Notes: generated from the letters alone by a model not told the origin. Positions 46,749 through 58,489 are shown, numbered from the stretch's first letter. The stretch: 64,000 nt of DNA from Strobilurus pachycystidiatus (GCA_019915135.1 JAHLMK010000004.1:806001-870000), one strand, 5' to 3'. Made by a program: numbers and translations.

Positions 46749-48462
46749 TCACCAGAACCTCGTGGTCTGGGGATCGGTCTCGTTGGCCAAGCGTAGCAGG
46801 ACCACATTACTCGTCAGACTTGAGAACTATTGAGAAACCAAGTCAGATCATCCCACTGTGCCAAGTGGCAGGCAGACAACGTACCCCGTTACCCACAAAC
46901 ACCTCCGCTCTTTGCGCAACGAACATATCCAAAGCCTGTGCCACGGGTTTCTGGTCCCGATTCAGTGTTAGATCCCTGCTCGTCTTGATAGTCTTCCACC
47001 CTCCCAGCTTCCCTATTGCCTGCTTCAGCTCCCTCAGCCACTCCGTCTTCCCGTTCGACATCACATAGATCCTGTCGAGGTTTCGCCCTTCCCTCAATCC
47101 CTTCACCTTGTCCACAATCTCGTCGATACTCGGGTAGCAGTGCTTGACGTAGTAACGTTGCTTTTCCTCCAATGGGACGTCCTGCGGAGGGTCCCAGCGG
47201 TCAGGGAGCTCGGGGAAGGTGTTGAAGCCATTCCATGCAGAACCCCACCCTGCAAGGTTGATGCAATGCTCTTCGAAGTCACCACGTCGAACGTGAAGGG
47301 CTATGACGCCTGGTAGTGACTTGTAGGGTATTTGGGGTAAAGATCGGGAAGATAGCCATGACAAGAGGCCGGACGACGTGGACTCGAAGAAAGCGCGATT
47401 GGTTTGATACGCAGACAAGATCAGAGGTGACCAGCCAAATTTGGTGATTACTGGAGCATTCTTGATGAGAGGGAGTAGGGAGTGCATGTGATGTGTGCCG
47501 AACATCCTACGTTGTTGGGTGAGAAAGGGGAATACAATATGCATACGACCACGCACCAAACGTCGAAGATGGGTACGGAGTCGGCCTTGAACTCGAGACA
47601 TCGCTCTGGTCGCCTCATTATCTCCTTGGTCCACTCTTCCATATTATAAGCGCCGTCCGAGAACCCCCATGTCCCTAATGTGTTCTTGAAGTCTTCCGAG
47701 GGGATCACTGTGGGTTCCGGGCATACTTTGCGATAAAACTCGCTGGAAACCGATCGCGGAACGTCGCTGTTTGGCTCCCATGGTTCTCCGATGATGGGTC
47801 CTGCCGACGGGGACGTTGAGTGCGAGTGAAACGAGAAGGTTGGTGCTCTGATACATACCGGTTATCAATGCGGACAGAGGTATACGCGCCGGAATGACTT
47901 TGCCGTTGAATTCAGAATACTCCGAGGACATGTCCCGCGACCATGTATAGTTGTCGAAAACAAATCTGACATAGTATAAGCTTGAGAGTGATTCGAAAGG
48001 CTCAAAACGTACGATCTCTTGGAAGAGTAGGCTAAATGTGCGTTTAAGAGCATTTCCTGCATGACGTTCCCCCACCCGGATGCTGTGTTTAAATCAGAGA
48101 GATACGCAGATGTCAGAAGGAAACAGACCAAATGTGTGTTGGGCAATGTGTAGATATTTAGCATGTTTTCCGTCTGGTGCTGGCAAGGAGAGATCATGCT
48201 GGGGCAAGTGTCGTTCATATTCGTGATATTTTTCGTACACTGGTGGCATGCTCGACATCGTGATGGGGAAGGGAAGTCTGCCTTCAAGAGTGTCGCGGTT
48301 GAAGAAAACGGCGATGAAGGAGAGGGCGACGATGCCCAAGAGCAGTAGGCGAGCATAACGTCGTGTGAGCAGGCTCTTTGAATGGGTTCGCCAGTTGTCC
48401 TGAGAGGCCCGCCCCGGCGTCCGGGAGGACGGCGCTCGGGTGGGCAATACCGGGCCTGCCAT
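46749..48462 (-). CDS. GDP-fucose protein O-fucosyltransferase-like type II membrane protein
   Basis: Predicted Golgi glycosyltransferase-fold protein of the O-FucT group. ATG at 48462. A basic cytosolic tail precedes a signal anchor (LLLLGIVALSFIAVFF). The luminal part includes GWGNVMQEMLLNAHLAYSSKR, the usual GxGN-type donor loop, YNMEEWTKEIMRRPERCLEF, and the conserved GVIALHVRRGDFEEHC block with the HxRRGDF motif. The end is RIYVMSNGKTEWLRELK, then VAQALDMFVAQRAEVFVGNG and SSLTSNVVLLRL, which match O-FucT C-terminal motifs. About seven exons. Such genes are expanded in Agaricomycetes and their acceptor is unknown. Confidence 0.82.
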
Positions 48463-48754
48463 GGTGGTGGTTTACTGTAAGATGCGCTGTGGGCGTGGGT
48501 GATCGTTCCCTGAAATCAATATTTCTCCACGTGGGATAGTTTACGGTTGCGACTTGACAGCCATAATATTACCCTTGATGAGGATTTGCGTCGAGGCAGA
48601 ACGATGTAGTTTTTGCAGCTATCATGGCAAGGCGTCACATAAAACCGGCGCACTGTCATTCTGTAAACAACGACGCCCATTATATTTTATACATTCAACG
48701 ACGAAATACCGCCCAATAAATGCTACTAGGTAACTAACTCTCCGCAACAAGCAG
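48463..48754. other. Intergenic region
   Basis: 292 bp: promoter of the O-fucosyltransferase-like gene and 3' flank of the glycerol-3-phosphate dehydrogenase. Nothing else recognised. Confidence 0.35.
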
Positions 48755-51255
48755 TCAGACTCCTCCTCCGCTCTTCTCTACAGGAATACGGGCGCTCAGC
48801 TTCTTGTGCTCTACTTTAGGTAAATGCTTGAACGAAACCTCCTTCAAGTCCCCACAAACCTGAACTGTTTGTTAGCTATCAACGATCTAATGATGAAGGG
48901 CACTCACCTCTATGAAGTCGTCAAAGTCTATGTGGCCACGTCCTTGGAATCCCGTCTCCTCCATGACGTACTCGTAATCCTTCGCTGACACGTCTTCGTA
49001 CCCAGGAACCGTCTTCAACACGCTAATAACATCCTCAGTTCTGATCTCGCTGCCCGAGGCGCCCTTCTCAAACGCCGACCTCAAGACGTCTAATTCCCCA
49101 GGCGCGAACTTGGCGCGCGCATACAGAATCTTCTCCTCCACCGAGGCACCCCCAACCTTTTCCCAAAGCTTCGTGACGTACGTTTGTGCTGGAGTTGGTA
49201 CGACCGTCTTTGGGCTCAGACCCATCGTCTCGAAGAAGGACATCGCGTTCTTGTACTCTAATGCCTTTCGCGAGCGCGACCAACCAAGCTCCTCCGACAT
49301 GATGTCAATAACGCGAGGGAGGGCGTTGGCAGCGGCTTGGACGTTTAGAAAGGCCAAGCGCGTTCGGCGGGCCAGAACGTCGACGGGCGTCTGGGCATAC
49401 TCGTGTCGGACGGCATAGCGAACCTCTGCTTCAAGATCTGCAATGAAGGTGAGGATCGTCGTCTTGTTAGAATCATGACAGCAAGCATACAAGGATACAG
49501 AGGGCTGAGCCTGGTTCCATGCAGAGGCCAGGCGAGGCCCGTGGGCTCAGCAAGGGAGCACACAGTCCAAGCGCGGTCGCCATAGTCCTCTGACAGATGT
49601 TTCGCGACTTCTGTTTCTAAACCGAAGCGTTGGATCAATCCAATGAACATATTCCGACTCCATCCATGGCTTCCAACAAGCGTGAGCGTGTCAGTGATAC
49701 ACCCACTCTTCACGCGGCCCTCCAGTCCGTATACCTTGACAGCCTCATCGACCGTTTCCTGCGCCATGGCCCGATACGTCGTCCACTTCCCGCCAGCGAT
49801 GGTCAACAGTCCGCTCGGACTAACGTGGATCATATGGTTACGGACCAGTCCCTCCGTACTCGCTGCATTGGGATTGCGCACTAGTGGGCGAAGACCACTC
49901 CAAGCGCTAAGTACATCTCCCCGACGGACCTTGATGTCAGGCGAGAGGTAACGCCTGATTTCATCCAAGACCCAGCGAATCTCCTCCTCCTGAGCCTTGG
50001 GATCTCGCGTGACTGCTGCTGGCGCGTCGGTTGTGCCTGCGATGGTGTTACCCCGCCAAGGTAGGAAGAAGATAACGCGTCCGTCAGAGGTAGCGGGGTC
50101 AAGCAGTCCCATCTTGCGTGGGGAGTAGTAATTAGGGAGCGTGATGTGGACACCAGATGACGCTTGGACGATGGGTTTGTGTTCGGGGTTATCCAGGGAG
50201 AGAAGATCGTCGGAGAACGGTCCTGTCGCGTTTATAATTCCCTAGGACGCGTCAGATTGGCGATGTGAGGTGGAAGAAGACAAAGTACCTTTGCGCGTAC
50301 GTTCCATTCATTTCCTGTCAGTGCGTCCTTGACTCTAGCGCCGTTGAGTTTCCCTGTAGTATCTTTGTGGAGCTGAGTGACTTCGCAGTAATTCGCCACT
50401 GTCGCGCCTTCCTTCACTGCTGTCATTATGAGGGCAGTATTCATCCGGGAGTCATTGTGCTGTCCTGCGAATACATTACCAATAGCCACATCGGCAGGTC
50501 TGATAGGCGTACCATCGTAGTATACCAAGGCGCCGACAAGCCCGTCACTCTTCAGCATCGGGAATGTTTCAAGTGCCTTTCCTTTGCTCATGAGGTAGGA
50601 TGTTTCCATGTTCTCTTTACCAGCGAGCATGTCGTACATCTTGCATCCAGCCCAGTAGTAAGGGACCTGCCAGTATCTAGAACACTTGTCAATTGGCTGA
50701 ATTCGAGAAGCCCACACAAACTCACTTGTAAATGGGAAGCATAATAGGTAACATTGCCGACAAGTATGGAGCGGTCTGCAGGAAGATCCGTCGCTCGTGA
50801 AGTGCCTCTCGGACGAGTTTGTACTGCTCATAATCGAGCTCCATAACAGCCTTCTGCAAGTACCGAACCCCGCCATGAACGAGCTTGGTTGACTTGGAGG
50901 ACGTTCCCGCACTGAAGTCATCCCGTTCAACCAAGGCAACCTTGAGACCCCTGCTGGCCGCATCAACAGCCACTCCCGACCCTGTCGCACCTCCTCCCAC
51001 GATGAGCAGATCGAACATAGTATCGATATCATCGCCCGTCGGTGTGGGTATCTTGCCTGAAGCCTTGAGCCGATCCAGCATTTCCTTTCGTGACGGAGGA
51101 GACCATGTCGGGGGCGGACGACGCGTCTCCTTTGTCGACAATGGATACGGCGGGCCCGAATTCAGATACCAGTAGCCTCCACCAGCAGCGAGAGCCGTTC
51201 CTCCAAAGGCGACGGCAAATATCCTCCGATTGAGAACTTTGTCAAGGATACCCAT
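48755..51255 (-). CDS. GUT2: Mitochondrial FAD-dependent glycerol-3-phosphate dehydrogenase
   Basis: Oxidises glycerol 3-phosphate to dihydroxyacetone phosphate at the inner mitochondrial membrane, passing electrons to ubiquinone. ATG at 51255. The N-terminus (LNRRIFAVAFGGTALAAGGG) suits import and a membrane span. The FAD motif is DLLIVGGGATGSGVAVDAAS, followed by LVERDDFSAGTSSKSTKLVHGG. The middle carries GRVIFFLPWRGNTIAGTTD and the substrate block SAWSGLRPLVRNP. The C-terminal exons carry a two-EF-hand-like region (RSAFEKGASGSEI, ETGFQGRGHIDFDDFIE) as in animal and some fungal enzymes. The first loop lacks most acidic ligands, so calcium control is uncertain. The last exon ends HKKLSARIPVEKSGGGV at 48755. 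Confidence 0.93.
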
Positions 51256-51788
51256 GTTGATGACGGGAAGAGGGCAAGTTCAGGTCCGGCTACAGAGTGA
51301 CAGCGAACGTTCATGAGCCAGTTCAGTAGGCGAGGGAGGCGTGATGGACCGAGTTCAAGCATCATTCATACCCGACCGCTAGTTATCATGTTTCCTAACA
51401 CTGCACAGGGTGGTGCGGTCCGCAGTTCAGATGCAGATCATCTCGCATCTAGTATGTACGGATTGTGTTCTTTGTCCTGGAGGAAATGCAAAGAGCGCTC
51501 CGTCTTTGGCGAAACGTGCACAGAGTACGAAATCCCGTCATTGTCTGTTTGAATCGTTTCTCTGGTCCGGGGTATGTAGGCCATCAAACGTCCACGTTCA
51601 CAGCCACTGCAGTTGTGCTTGTGATTCTTTGTGCTAAGACTTCGTCACAGTGTAGCTAAGATTGAACTGAAACCTGTAGAATGAAAGTCCTCTTCGCCCA
51701 TCTCTAAAAGTTCCGCGTACATAGACTGCCGCCACACATCTACGGTCAAAAGATGTTTGATTGCTATGAATCAATCAAGAGCAGCTTC
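51256..51788. other. Intergenic region
   Basis: 533 bp with the GUT2 promoter and the 3' flank of the reductase. No additional feature. Confidence 0.35.
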
Positions 51789-52731
51789 CTAATTCGCCCA
51801 TGCCTCCTTATTCTCTTCGATGAAAGACCTCAGTGTCTTCTTGCCTGTGACCTTGTTTGGGTTGGCAAATAATTTCTCTTCCACCCCAGAGGCATTCAAG
51901 CCCTGCAATGAAGCCAATACTCCCGCGTACTCCTCATTGAGGCCGAGTGAGATGAACAATTTCTGGAAATCCTCCACTGAGATTCGAGTATGAGTGATCG
52001 TACGACCCAGGACATCACTGAAGATCTCGGCGACCTGTAGGTCTGGGTTAGTTTGTTTCACACTTGCGATCAAATGTAAACTGACATCGTCGTAAGACAA
52101 CAACTCCGGTCCTAGGAGAAGCTTGTCCGTGTTGTAACTCTTCTCGACAGTCAAAGCATCGAACGCGAGAGCCGCGATGTCGTCGGCTGAGATGAACCCA
52201 ATCTTGCCATCCTCGGATGCGCTAACAATAGTTCCTTGATCTTTGATGCTGAGTAGGTGTGAAGTGAGGAAATTCTCTGGAAAGTATGTCAGCATAACGG
52301 TCGCGTTGTGTCCAGAGCGATCGCGTACCAAGGAACCAGGTTGGGCGGATAACGAAATAGTCAACGCCGAGGCTGATCAGATACTCATGGACTGCGCCTG
52401 TGGCAGGGCCCCCAACGTCAATAGTCGACGCGGTGAGAAGGACGAAGCGCTTGACGCCCTTCTTCACAGCGAGGTCGATGAAGGGCTTCATGGGCCCCAG
52501 TGCATCGAGCGCTCCGCTGGGAGCAACGAGGTAGACGCTCTCGATATTGGGATCTGCAGCGAAGGGATTCTCGAATGTGGTGGGGTCATGCCAATCAAAA
52601 TGGACGCCAGTAAAAGGCTCGGGAACAGCGCTCTTGCGGTATGTGAGAAGGACGCGTTTGTTGGCGGCCTGCAGGAGACGCGCCAGGCGGAGGCCAGTTT
52701 GCCCTGTTCCACCAGTGAGAAGGATAGACAT
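51789..52731 (-). CDS. NAD(P)-binding reductase, EasG/NmrA-like
   Basis: Predicted atypical SDR without the Tyr-Lys catalytic pair. Two exons with a 52-nt intron (52277-52328) give about 296 residues. ATG at 52731 begins the cofactor motif MSILLTGGTGQTGLRLARLL. Further blocks: VYLVAPSGALDALGPMKPFI, RFVLLTASTIDVGG, VIRPTWFLENFL across the intron and GKIGFISADDIAALAFDALT. These match the festuclavine/agroclavine dehydrogenase EasG branch of the NmrA family. Such homologs are common in basidiomycetes that make no ergot alkaloids, so a role in alkaloid synthesis is not implied. No other Eas gene lies nearby. Confidence 0.85.
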
Positions 52732-52977
52732 AGTTGAGTAGGTATAGAGGGGATAGGTATTGAATGGGGGGAGACGTTCATCGTCTTTTAAACCTATAGG
52801 TATTTGGAAATGAAGGTCCGATAATCATCCTGGAGGTAAGCAGGTGAGTAAATAGGTGAGTAAGGCTCAGTAAGCTTAGATGGTTCGGATGAAGAAACGA
52901 ATAAGAAACATGACGTGAGACAGCCCGGGGCAGACACTCCGATGAAAACAAAACTGCCAATAGCACCAAGTCAGCAT
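52732..52977. other. Short intergenic region
   Basis: 246 bp between the reductase start and the tRNA. It carries a GAGTAAATAGGTGAGTAAGG-type short repeat at about 52845-52865. Otherwise nothing. Confidence 0.35.
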
Positions 52978-53084
52978 GGTGAGGTGGCCGAGCGGTCTAA
53001 GGCGCCAGACTAAGGATCAGCTTGTATTTTCAAGCACAGTTTATCTGGTCCGAAAGGGCATGGGTTCGAATCCCATCCTCATCA
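52978..53084 (+). tRNA. tRNA-Leu(AAG) with 27-nt intron
   Basis: Acceptor arms GGTGAGG (52978-52984) and CCTCATC (53077-53083) pair with one G-U; discriminator A53084. Box A-like TGGCCGAGCGG and box B GGTTCGAATCC are present. The anticodon loop is C-T-AAG-G, anticodon at 53012-53014, with an intron at 53016-53042 after position 37, then stem TCTGG. The long variable arm (GTCCGAAAGGGC) is expected for class II tRNA-Leu. Confidence 0.95.
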
Positions 53085-54918
53085 TTCCCCGATCAAGTTC
53101 ATTGTGTTTTTATAATTTTTTAAAACAATTGACACTCAAGTTGTAACTCGAGTCGTATAAATTTGGACATTAAGAACTTGAGTCTCGTGCGACGTGCGAC
53201 CGTGCGACGCGCGTCGCAAAGTTTGATTCCGCGAACCGCGAGTCCTGACTCCGACTTGCGAGTGACCGTTGAGTCTTGACGAGTCTGACGAGTCGCAACT
53301 CGCAACGTGGCCCAGGACTAGCCAGCCCGGACCCGCCAGTAACTTGGTGACCACTGCCCAGGTCACCAGGTTCACTGTAGTACTGTAGTAACTGTACTAT
53401 GTACACTGTAGGCCGGCCTGGCCGCCGCCACTGGCGATTGCGGGCCTTGGCAAACTTCAAAGTTCTGAGTTCATTGTTCAAAGTTTGATCCACTGTCCAG
53501 AGTCCTACTCCAGTCTAAGACTCCAGGCTGTAGGCTTGGGCTTTCATACCGGGTGCATGCACGGTTATATGAGCGCCCAATGCACATACTTATTGCATTG
53601 GCATCAGCAAATCTGGGAAAAGCTGATACGGGTTATAGTTAGTCTCCCGTAGGCAGACTCGATCAAAGCTGACACTTTGATCTAGAGTCTGCTTTCAGAC
53701 GCCGCGCCCTTGTAGGAGCTTGGCTTTTTTCTGAGAAAGGAAATATCACATGACGCAAACTGCACTGATTTCGCCTGGAAAGGAAATATCATGTGACTCA
53801 GAAGGGCCTCTCTGGAGTCAAAGACGCCTTGAAGACACCGTTCTCATTGCTATCATACCATCCGGACAATTAGATACACCCACAATGTCATATTTGCATA
53901 TCCACATGTAATTCTGATCAAATCATGAATGTTGTCAATGGTTTTGGACAGTAACATCGAAGGAGTAGTTGTGTGAGCTCTAGTTTCGATTCTTGAGATC
54001 ATAATGGGTTGTTTTCAGCATTTCCGAGGTCCAACGAGTGAATTTGACTTTGAATGGGGCTTCAGCGTGTCTGAGACAGCTACACGAGCATGCAAGCGCA
54101 GGCTACGACGCGCTGATTTATTTGTTGGCGCCGAGTAAATGGATCACATGGATTACACATGACGCAAAAGTTGAGCTCCGGTATCGACCCGGCAAATGAA
54201 ACTAGACTAGGTTATAGTTACCGATCGTCTGGAATCACGGAGATGTCAGATTATAATGTTCCTATAATCCGGCATAGTCCTTTTGTGATAACATAGTTGA
54301 CGGTAATATGATAGAAAGTTTTTGTCAATAACTAGGTCACTATAGTATTTACAGCATATCATAATCATGCATGACTGCCTGCTGGCGGGCAGCACCCGTG
54401 TCACTCATAAAGGGAGAAAAAAGATTGATCAAATGGAGAGCCGCTCATTGTTCAATTTCTTGATGCTACAGAAGCCTGGCGTGCACCTTTATCGTGTCAA
54501 AGCGTCTCGCTCGCTGAGCAGTGCGGAGAACGGGACAGAACCGCTCGAAATTGTAAAGTCCATTTCGAGCTCCGATCGGTCCGAGTGCTGACCGGTTGCC
54601 GAGGATAAAAAAACCGTGGTCAAACAGGATTCAACAGAACGTTGCTTGCCCCTCGACTACATCCTCATCCTCATCCGACTGCCTCCCTAGACCCATCGTG
54701 CGCTCGAGCCTCCACCGGTTGACGAACCAGTCGGCGAATTCCTTCGCACATATGGTACGACACGCGTATGCCAGCCGACCGACCGACCTTGCCGACCGAC
54801 CAACCTCGCCCACCGACCGACATTCCGCCACGACCGACCGACATTCCGCCACGACCGACTTTGCCCACCGACCGATCTCCCCCCTCGACCGACCTTGCAC
54901 TGACCGACCGACCTTGCA
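53085..54918. repeat. Repeat-rich, gene-poor left half of the transposon island
   Basis: No gene is supported. It holds GACGAG/CGACTC-rich DNA (53150-53310) and two copies of a CAAAGTTTGATCC-like word (about 53197 and 53478). A hairpin has arms at 53653-53668 and 53675-53692 and a 6-nt loop. GGAAATATCA(C/T)(A)TG occurs twice about 47 bp apart near 53730-53795. A 19-nt word at 53602-53620 recurs inverted at 59209-59227. A CGAC-type satellite fills about 54770-54918, with a 21-bp unit containing CGACATTCCGCCACGACC at 54815-54860. Probably the remains of older insertions. Confidence 0.6.
53107..53121 (+). terminator. Pol III terminator of tRNA-Leu
   Basis: Two T-runs (TTTTT at 53107-53111 and TTTTTT at 53116-53121) lie 23-37 bp after the tRNA end, the normal RNA polymerase III stop signal. 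Confidence 0.7.
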
Positions 54919-55079
54919 CAGTGTTGTCTTGACCCGGGGTCATGACCCAAAGTCAAGAGTCAGCGGTCACCCGCCTCAAACTTGACCTGACCTTGACCAT
55001 GGGTCAGGTGGGGGTCAGGTTTATGTGGCGCAATTTTAGCGGTAGCATTGTTATAGGTGTCAGACATATTACTAAGTAT

Positions 55080-58000
55080 CTAATCAATCATTTCTGGCTC
55101 AGCCTGTGAGCTACCAGGCCGAGGAGCATCTTCCTCAAATTCTGCCAACACCTCATCCAACCCGCTCTGCCCATCTAGTTGATATGAACGAAGTGATCCG
55201 CCCCAAGTTGACACCGAGCCAATCTTTGCTACATCAAATATCCGATCCAGCTCGTAAAGTTCCGTGGTGCCAAAGTGAAGCCAAATAGTGGGGAGACGCA
55301 TGGCATCTTCAACGGCAGGGTCCGCGTGAGGATCTTCGCCAGCATCTCCGTCTTCCGGAATATCATCAAGTGTCCGTGTGAGGCGTTGGATACCCTGCTC
55401 TTGACTACCTGCAGCGTTCTCTTCATCGTCGTCATCCAAGTCCTGAATCCGATTATCAGCGCCAGATGCAACATCAGCACGTAACTCGTGAAAGTGAAGG
55501 ATGTGACGCGATTTGCGTGATTTTGCGGGATGCTCCTCGTTGATATGCCGACGCACGATAAGGTTTTTGTGAGCGCGTTCGGGGTGCAGAAGGCTACGTG
55601 TCTTGTCTGCGTAACTTCTTCCCAAGACACTGAAAGCACGCTCGTTCCCGCCTGAATTGGCAACGATGGCCAAGATACGACGCGCAAGCTGCCCCAGGTC
55701 ATTGTCGACACCTCGCCAGATCGAGTTCATGAGCTGAATTGTATCCTGGCCAATCCATTAAAGCACACCGAGGAGACAAAATGACTGCACATACTTTATT
55801 TTGGAAAAGATTCTTGAATTCGCCAAGTGCCATTGCTTCGGCCGTGTAGATTGATGTCCCATCGTAATAGTCTAGGTATTGCTCGAAGAGGTTTGTGGGG
55901 ATGTCCGAGTCCTCGGTAAGCTTGAACATGCGCTTATAGACACGCTTGACAACCGAAAAGAGACCAGTGCGCTTCAACGAGTGAACTGTTGAGCTGAAGT
56001 AGTAGCCACGGAGGAAAGGATTGAAGAATACTTCAAGAATGTAGAGATCCTGGTCGTGCTTCAGGGCTTTCCAACGCTTGGACAGGCTATCGCGGATGGC
56101 TTTGTTGTCTGCAGCAATGTCAAACCCGTTGGATGAATCGTACTGGTGATAAAGCATGAAGAGAGTGATGACGACGTGATCAAGACGTGTATCGGCTCCT
56201 TGAGTGATATTGGCCGCGACTGCAAGCGGTGTGAGGTAGCGATTAACACTAAAAGACTATCAGAAGGGTGAGAGCCCGACGGATCGTGACCACATACCGT
56301 TAGAGATGTCCACGAATATATATTCGAGTATATTCTTATTCATGCACACGAATAATCCCCCCTCCAAGGGTCATAATTGTTATTCATGAATATACTCTTA
56401 ATCTTATTCGTCAACTTAATCTTCACTGCGAATATTTTGCTTTTATTCATGAATATTCACGAATATACAAGTATAATCATCTCAATGTCACTCAAAATCA
56501 CAGTTAAAGTTATTGAATGAACTATAAATCATTCAAACAGCATCTAAATTTATCATAAACTTGTCTTCAGTACTGAGAATTCAGTATTGTCAGACACTCA
56601 TGAATGAGTTGAGGATTATGTGAACTTGAAGGTTCATATTCTATATTCGTCAACTTATTCTTATTCACGAATATAATATATTCATCATATTCATATTCAT
56701 GAATAAGATTAGGAATATATTCATGAATATTCTCCTTTACTCCTTATTCGTGGTCATGTCTACATACCGTTGGACCCCAGTCCAGAACAGACCATTCCGG
56801 CCAGACTCAATGAGATCAATGGCACCCTCAGCAGCTTCTATGGCGTCGTCGTCTGCACCGCCCGCGAGTCTGAGTTCATCGGCACGATGGTTGACAAGAT
56901 CAATCAGCGCAACCTTCAAATCAAGAAGTCGACGTGTGGACATTGCGTGGGTGCCCCAGCGGGTAATACCAGCTCTAACAAAGCGCTTGAGACGTTCCCA
57001 GGACTCTCCGGGTGATCGTGCTTCATTGATGGCCATCTGTTCCTCAAGAAGCATCAAAAGAGCGCGTTTGTGAGACGAGAACCAATTGATGACTATCAGA
57101 CATTCGCTCAATATCTGGACAACTTGGCGACTCTTCATGTAGTCCTTGACGACAAGATTGATCTAAAGATAGGCGGTGAGAATGAGGATACTCGGAAAGG
57201 TAGCACCTACTTGATGAGCCCAGCACGGAATAGTCAAAATCCACGGCATAGCCGTTAACAGTAAAGGTCGCAGGCCTCGGGAATCCCCACCAGAGTCGCA
57301 GGTGAAAGCTACGAGAACGGCACCCCAAGAAGCAAGTAACTGGAGATCTGCCATTACGTGTACGAGTAAATTTGCGGACGTCTTGCGTTCATGAGTTGTG
57401 ACGTGAATGTTGACCGGATACTCCTTGAATCGATGAGTATAGCATTACACAATGAAACATATGTACATACTTTTCCTTTAACGTTACAACTGATCTGCTG
57501 GACCGCGTCATGTTTCGTACTCCAGCCATCAACAGACGCCGTGACGAACTCGCCATTGATCTGCTTTGCAACACCTCCCTGGATATTTTCGACTTCCTTA
57601 TCGAGTATCCGACCCGATAGAGCACGTCTACCTGGCAGTTTCGCTCCATTGACCCATTTTTTGAAGAAGTGGATGGTGAACGGGATTTCGATGGAGTTGT
57701 ATGACGCATTGAGCATTGTCCAGAGCTTTCCAACATCAGACTCGAACTCCTCCTGCTGTGACGCCTTGAAGCGCTTGGCCTCTGGGTGTACAAGCAGTTT
57801 TGCTTGTCGCTTCTGCCCGGCTACTGTAAGGGGTGTAGACGTCGTGGTACTAGTGGGAATGGGAGCGGTTGTGTCCTTCTCAGCACCTTTGGACTCGGCC
57901 GTAAACCTTTCCTTCCAATTTGCCTGAACGTGTTCGCAGTCACGGATGTGCTTCTTGAGGGTGAGGACCTTGCCGCAAAGTACAGGAACAGCGCCGAGTG

Positions 58001-58265
58001 CTAGATGATCACAGGTTGGCAGTACGGCATATGGAAGGAGAGCGGACTTACCCTGTTCGTGTATCTCGGTATCAGTCACTCTATCTGCCGGAAGTAGCAC
58101 CCCGAGACGGATTTTGTTCAACTGCTCCTCCTTCAAAACAGCTTCCTTCAGCTTTACTTCACCGCGGCAGCGGGCTTCTCGATTGGTATGGTTGCCTTTG
58201 TAGAGCCCTCCCTTGTAGAAGGCTTGCCATGCCCAACTTTCGACACCTTTCTGACCGTCTGGCAT
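55080..58265 (-). CDS. hAT superfamily transposase, apparently intact
   Basis: Cuts and rejoins the transposon ends. Six exons (58265-58052, 58000-57471, 57423-57211, 57162-56768, 56248-55795, 55745-55080) sum to 2472 nt, exactly 824 codons with stop, 823 residues. Domains in order: a BED-like zinc finger region (VPVLCGKVLTLKKHIRDCEH), the first catalytic block SVDGWSTKHDA, FTCDSGGDSRGLRP with a second acidic site, the hAT CxxH block CWAHQINLVVKDY, ITRWGTHAMSTRRLLDL, and the C-terminal dimerisation domain GQLARRILAIVANSGGNERAFSVLG. An acidic tail of about 120 residues follows. Four introns are 47-51 nt; the one between exons 4 and 5 is 519 nt because it holds a MITE. No stop or frameshift was found. 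Confidence 0.92.
56301..56762. mobile_element. Nested AT-rich MITE, 462 bp, 8-bp target duplication CATACCGT
   Basis: Ends: TAGAGATGTCCACGAATA at 56301 and, inverted at the right end (56745-56762), TAGACATGACCACGAATA, 16 of 18 equal. Direct repeats CATACCGT flank it at 56293-56300 and 56763-56770. The interior is full of ATTCATGAATA/ACGAATA palindromes and has no coding capacity. The 8-bp duplication and TAGAGATG-type end suggest mobilisation by a hAT transposase of another family than its host element. Confidence 0.92.
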
Positions 58266-58489
58266 GATGACACGCGGTAGATTTGCGGTCCTGGGTCAAA
58301 TGTTCGTGGAAGGCGATGCAGAAAACTTCGATTGCATTGGTACTAGTTATCTAATTCGGATCATTCACGGCCCGACTAGTACCTTGACCCCAGCGACGGT
58401 CAAGTCGTCCTGACCTGACCTTGACCTGACTCTTGACCCAGGGGGTTAGGTCAAGAACCTGACTTGACCTTCACAACACTGACCTTGCA

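Larger units (their letters stand above)
54919..58481 (-). mobile_element. Complete hAT transposon, 3563 bp, 8-bp target duplication ACCTTGCA
   Basis: Terminal inverted repeats are CAGTGTTGT (54919-54927) and ACAACACTG (58473-58481). Perfect 8-bp direct repeats ACCTTGCA flank them (54911-54918; 58482-58489). The subterminal regions on both sides are dense in CTTGACC/GGTCAAG and TGACC words, likely transposase-binding repeats. The element holds one transposase gene and a nested MITE of 462 bp; without it and its extra duplication the length would be 3093 bp. The target was CGAC-rich satellite DNA. Confidence 0.92.

Noticed and set aside
29780..52731. Secondary-metabolite cluster (MFS transporter, SDR, CoA-transferase, EasG-like reductase)
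   Set aside because: The genes are spread over 23 kb among housekeeping genes, and there is no synthase, terpene cyclase, prenyltransferase or P450.
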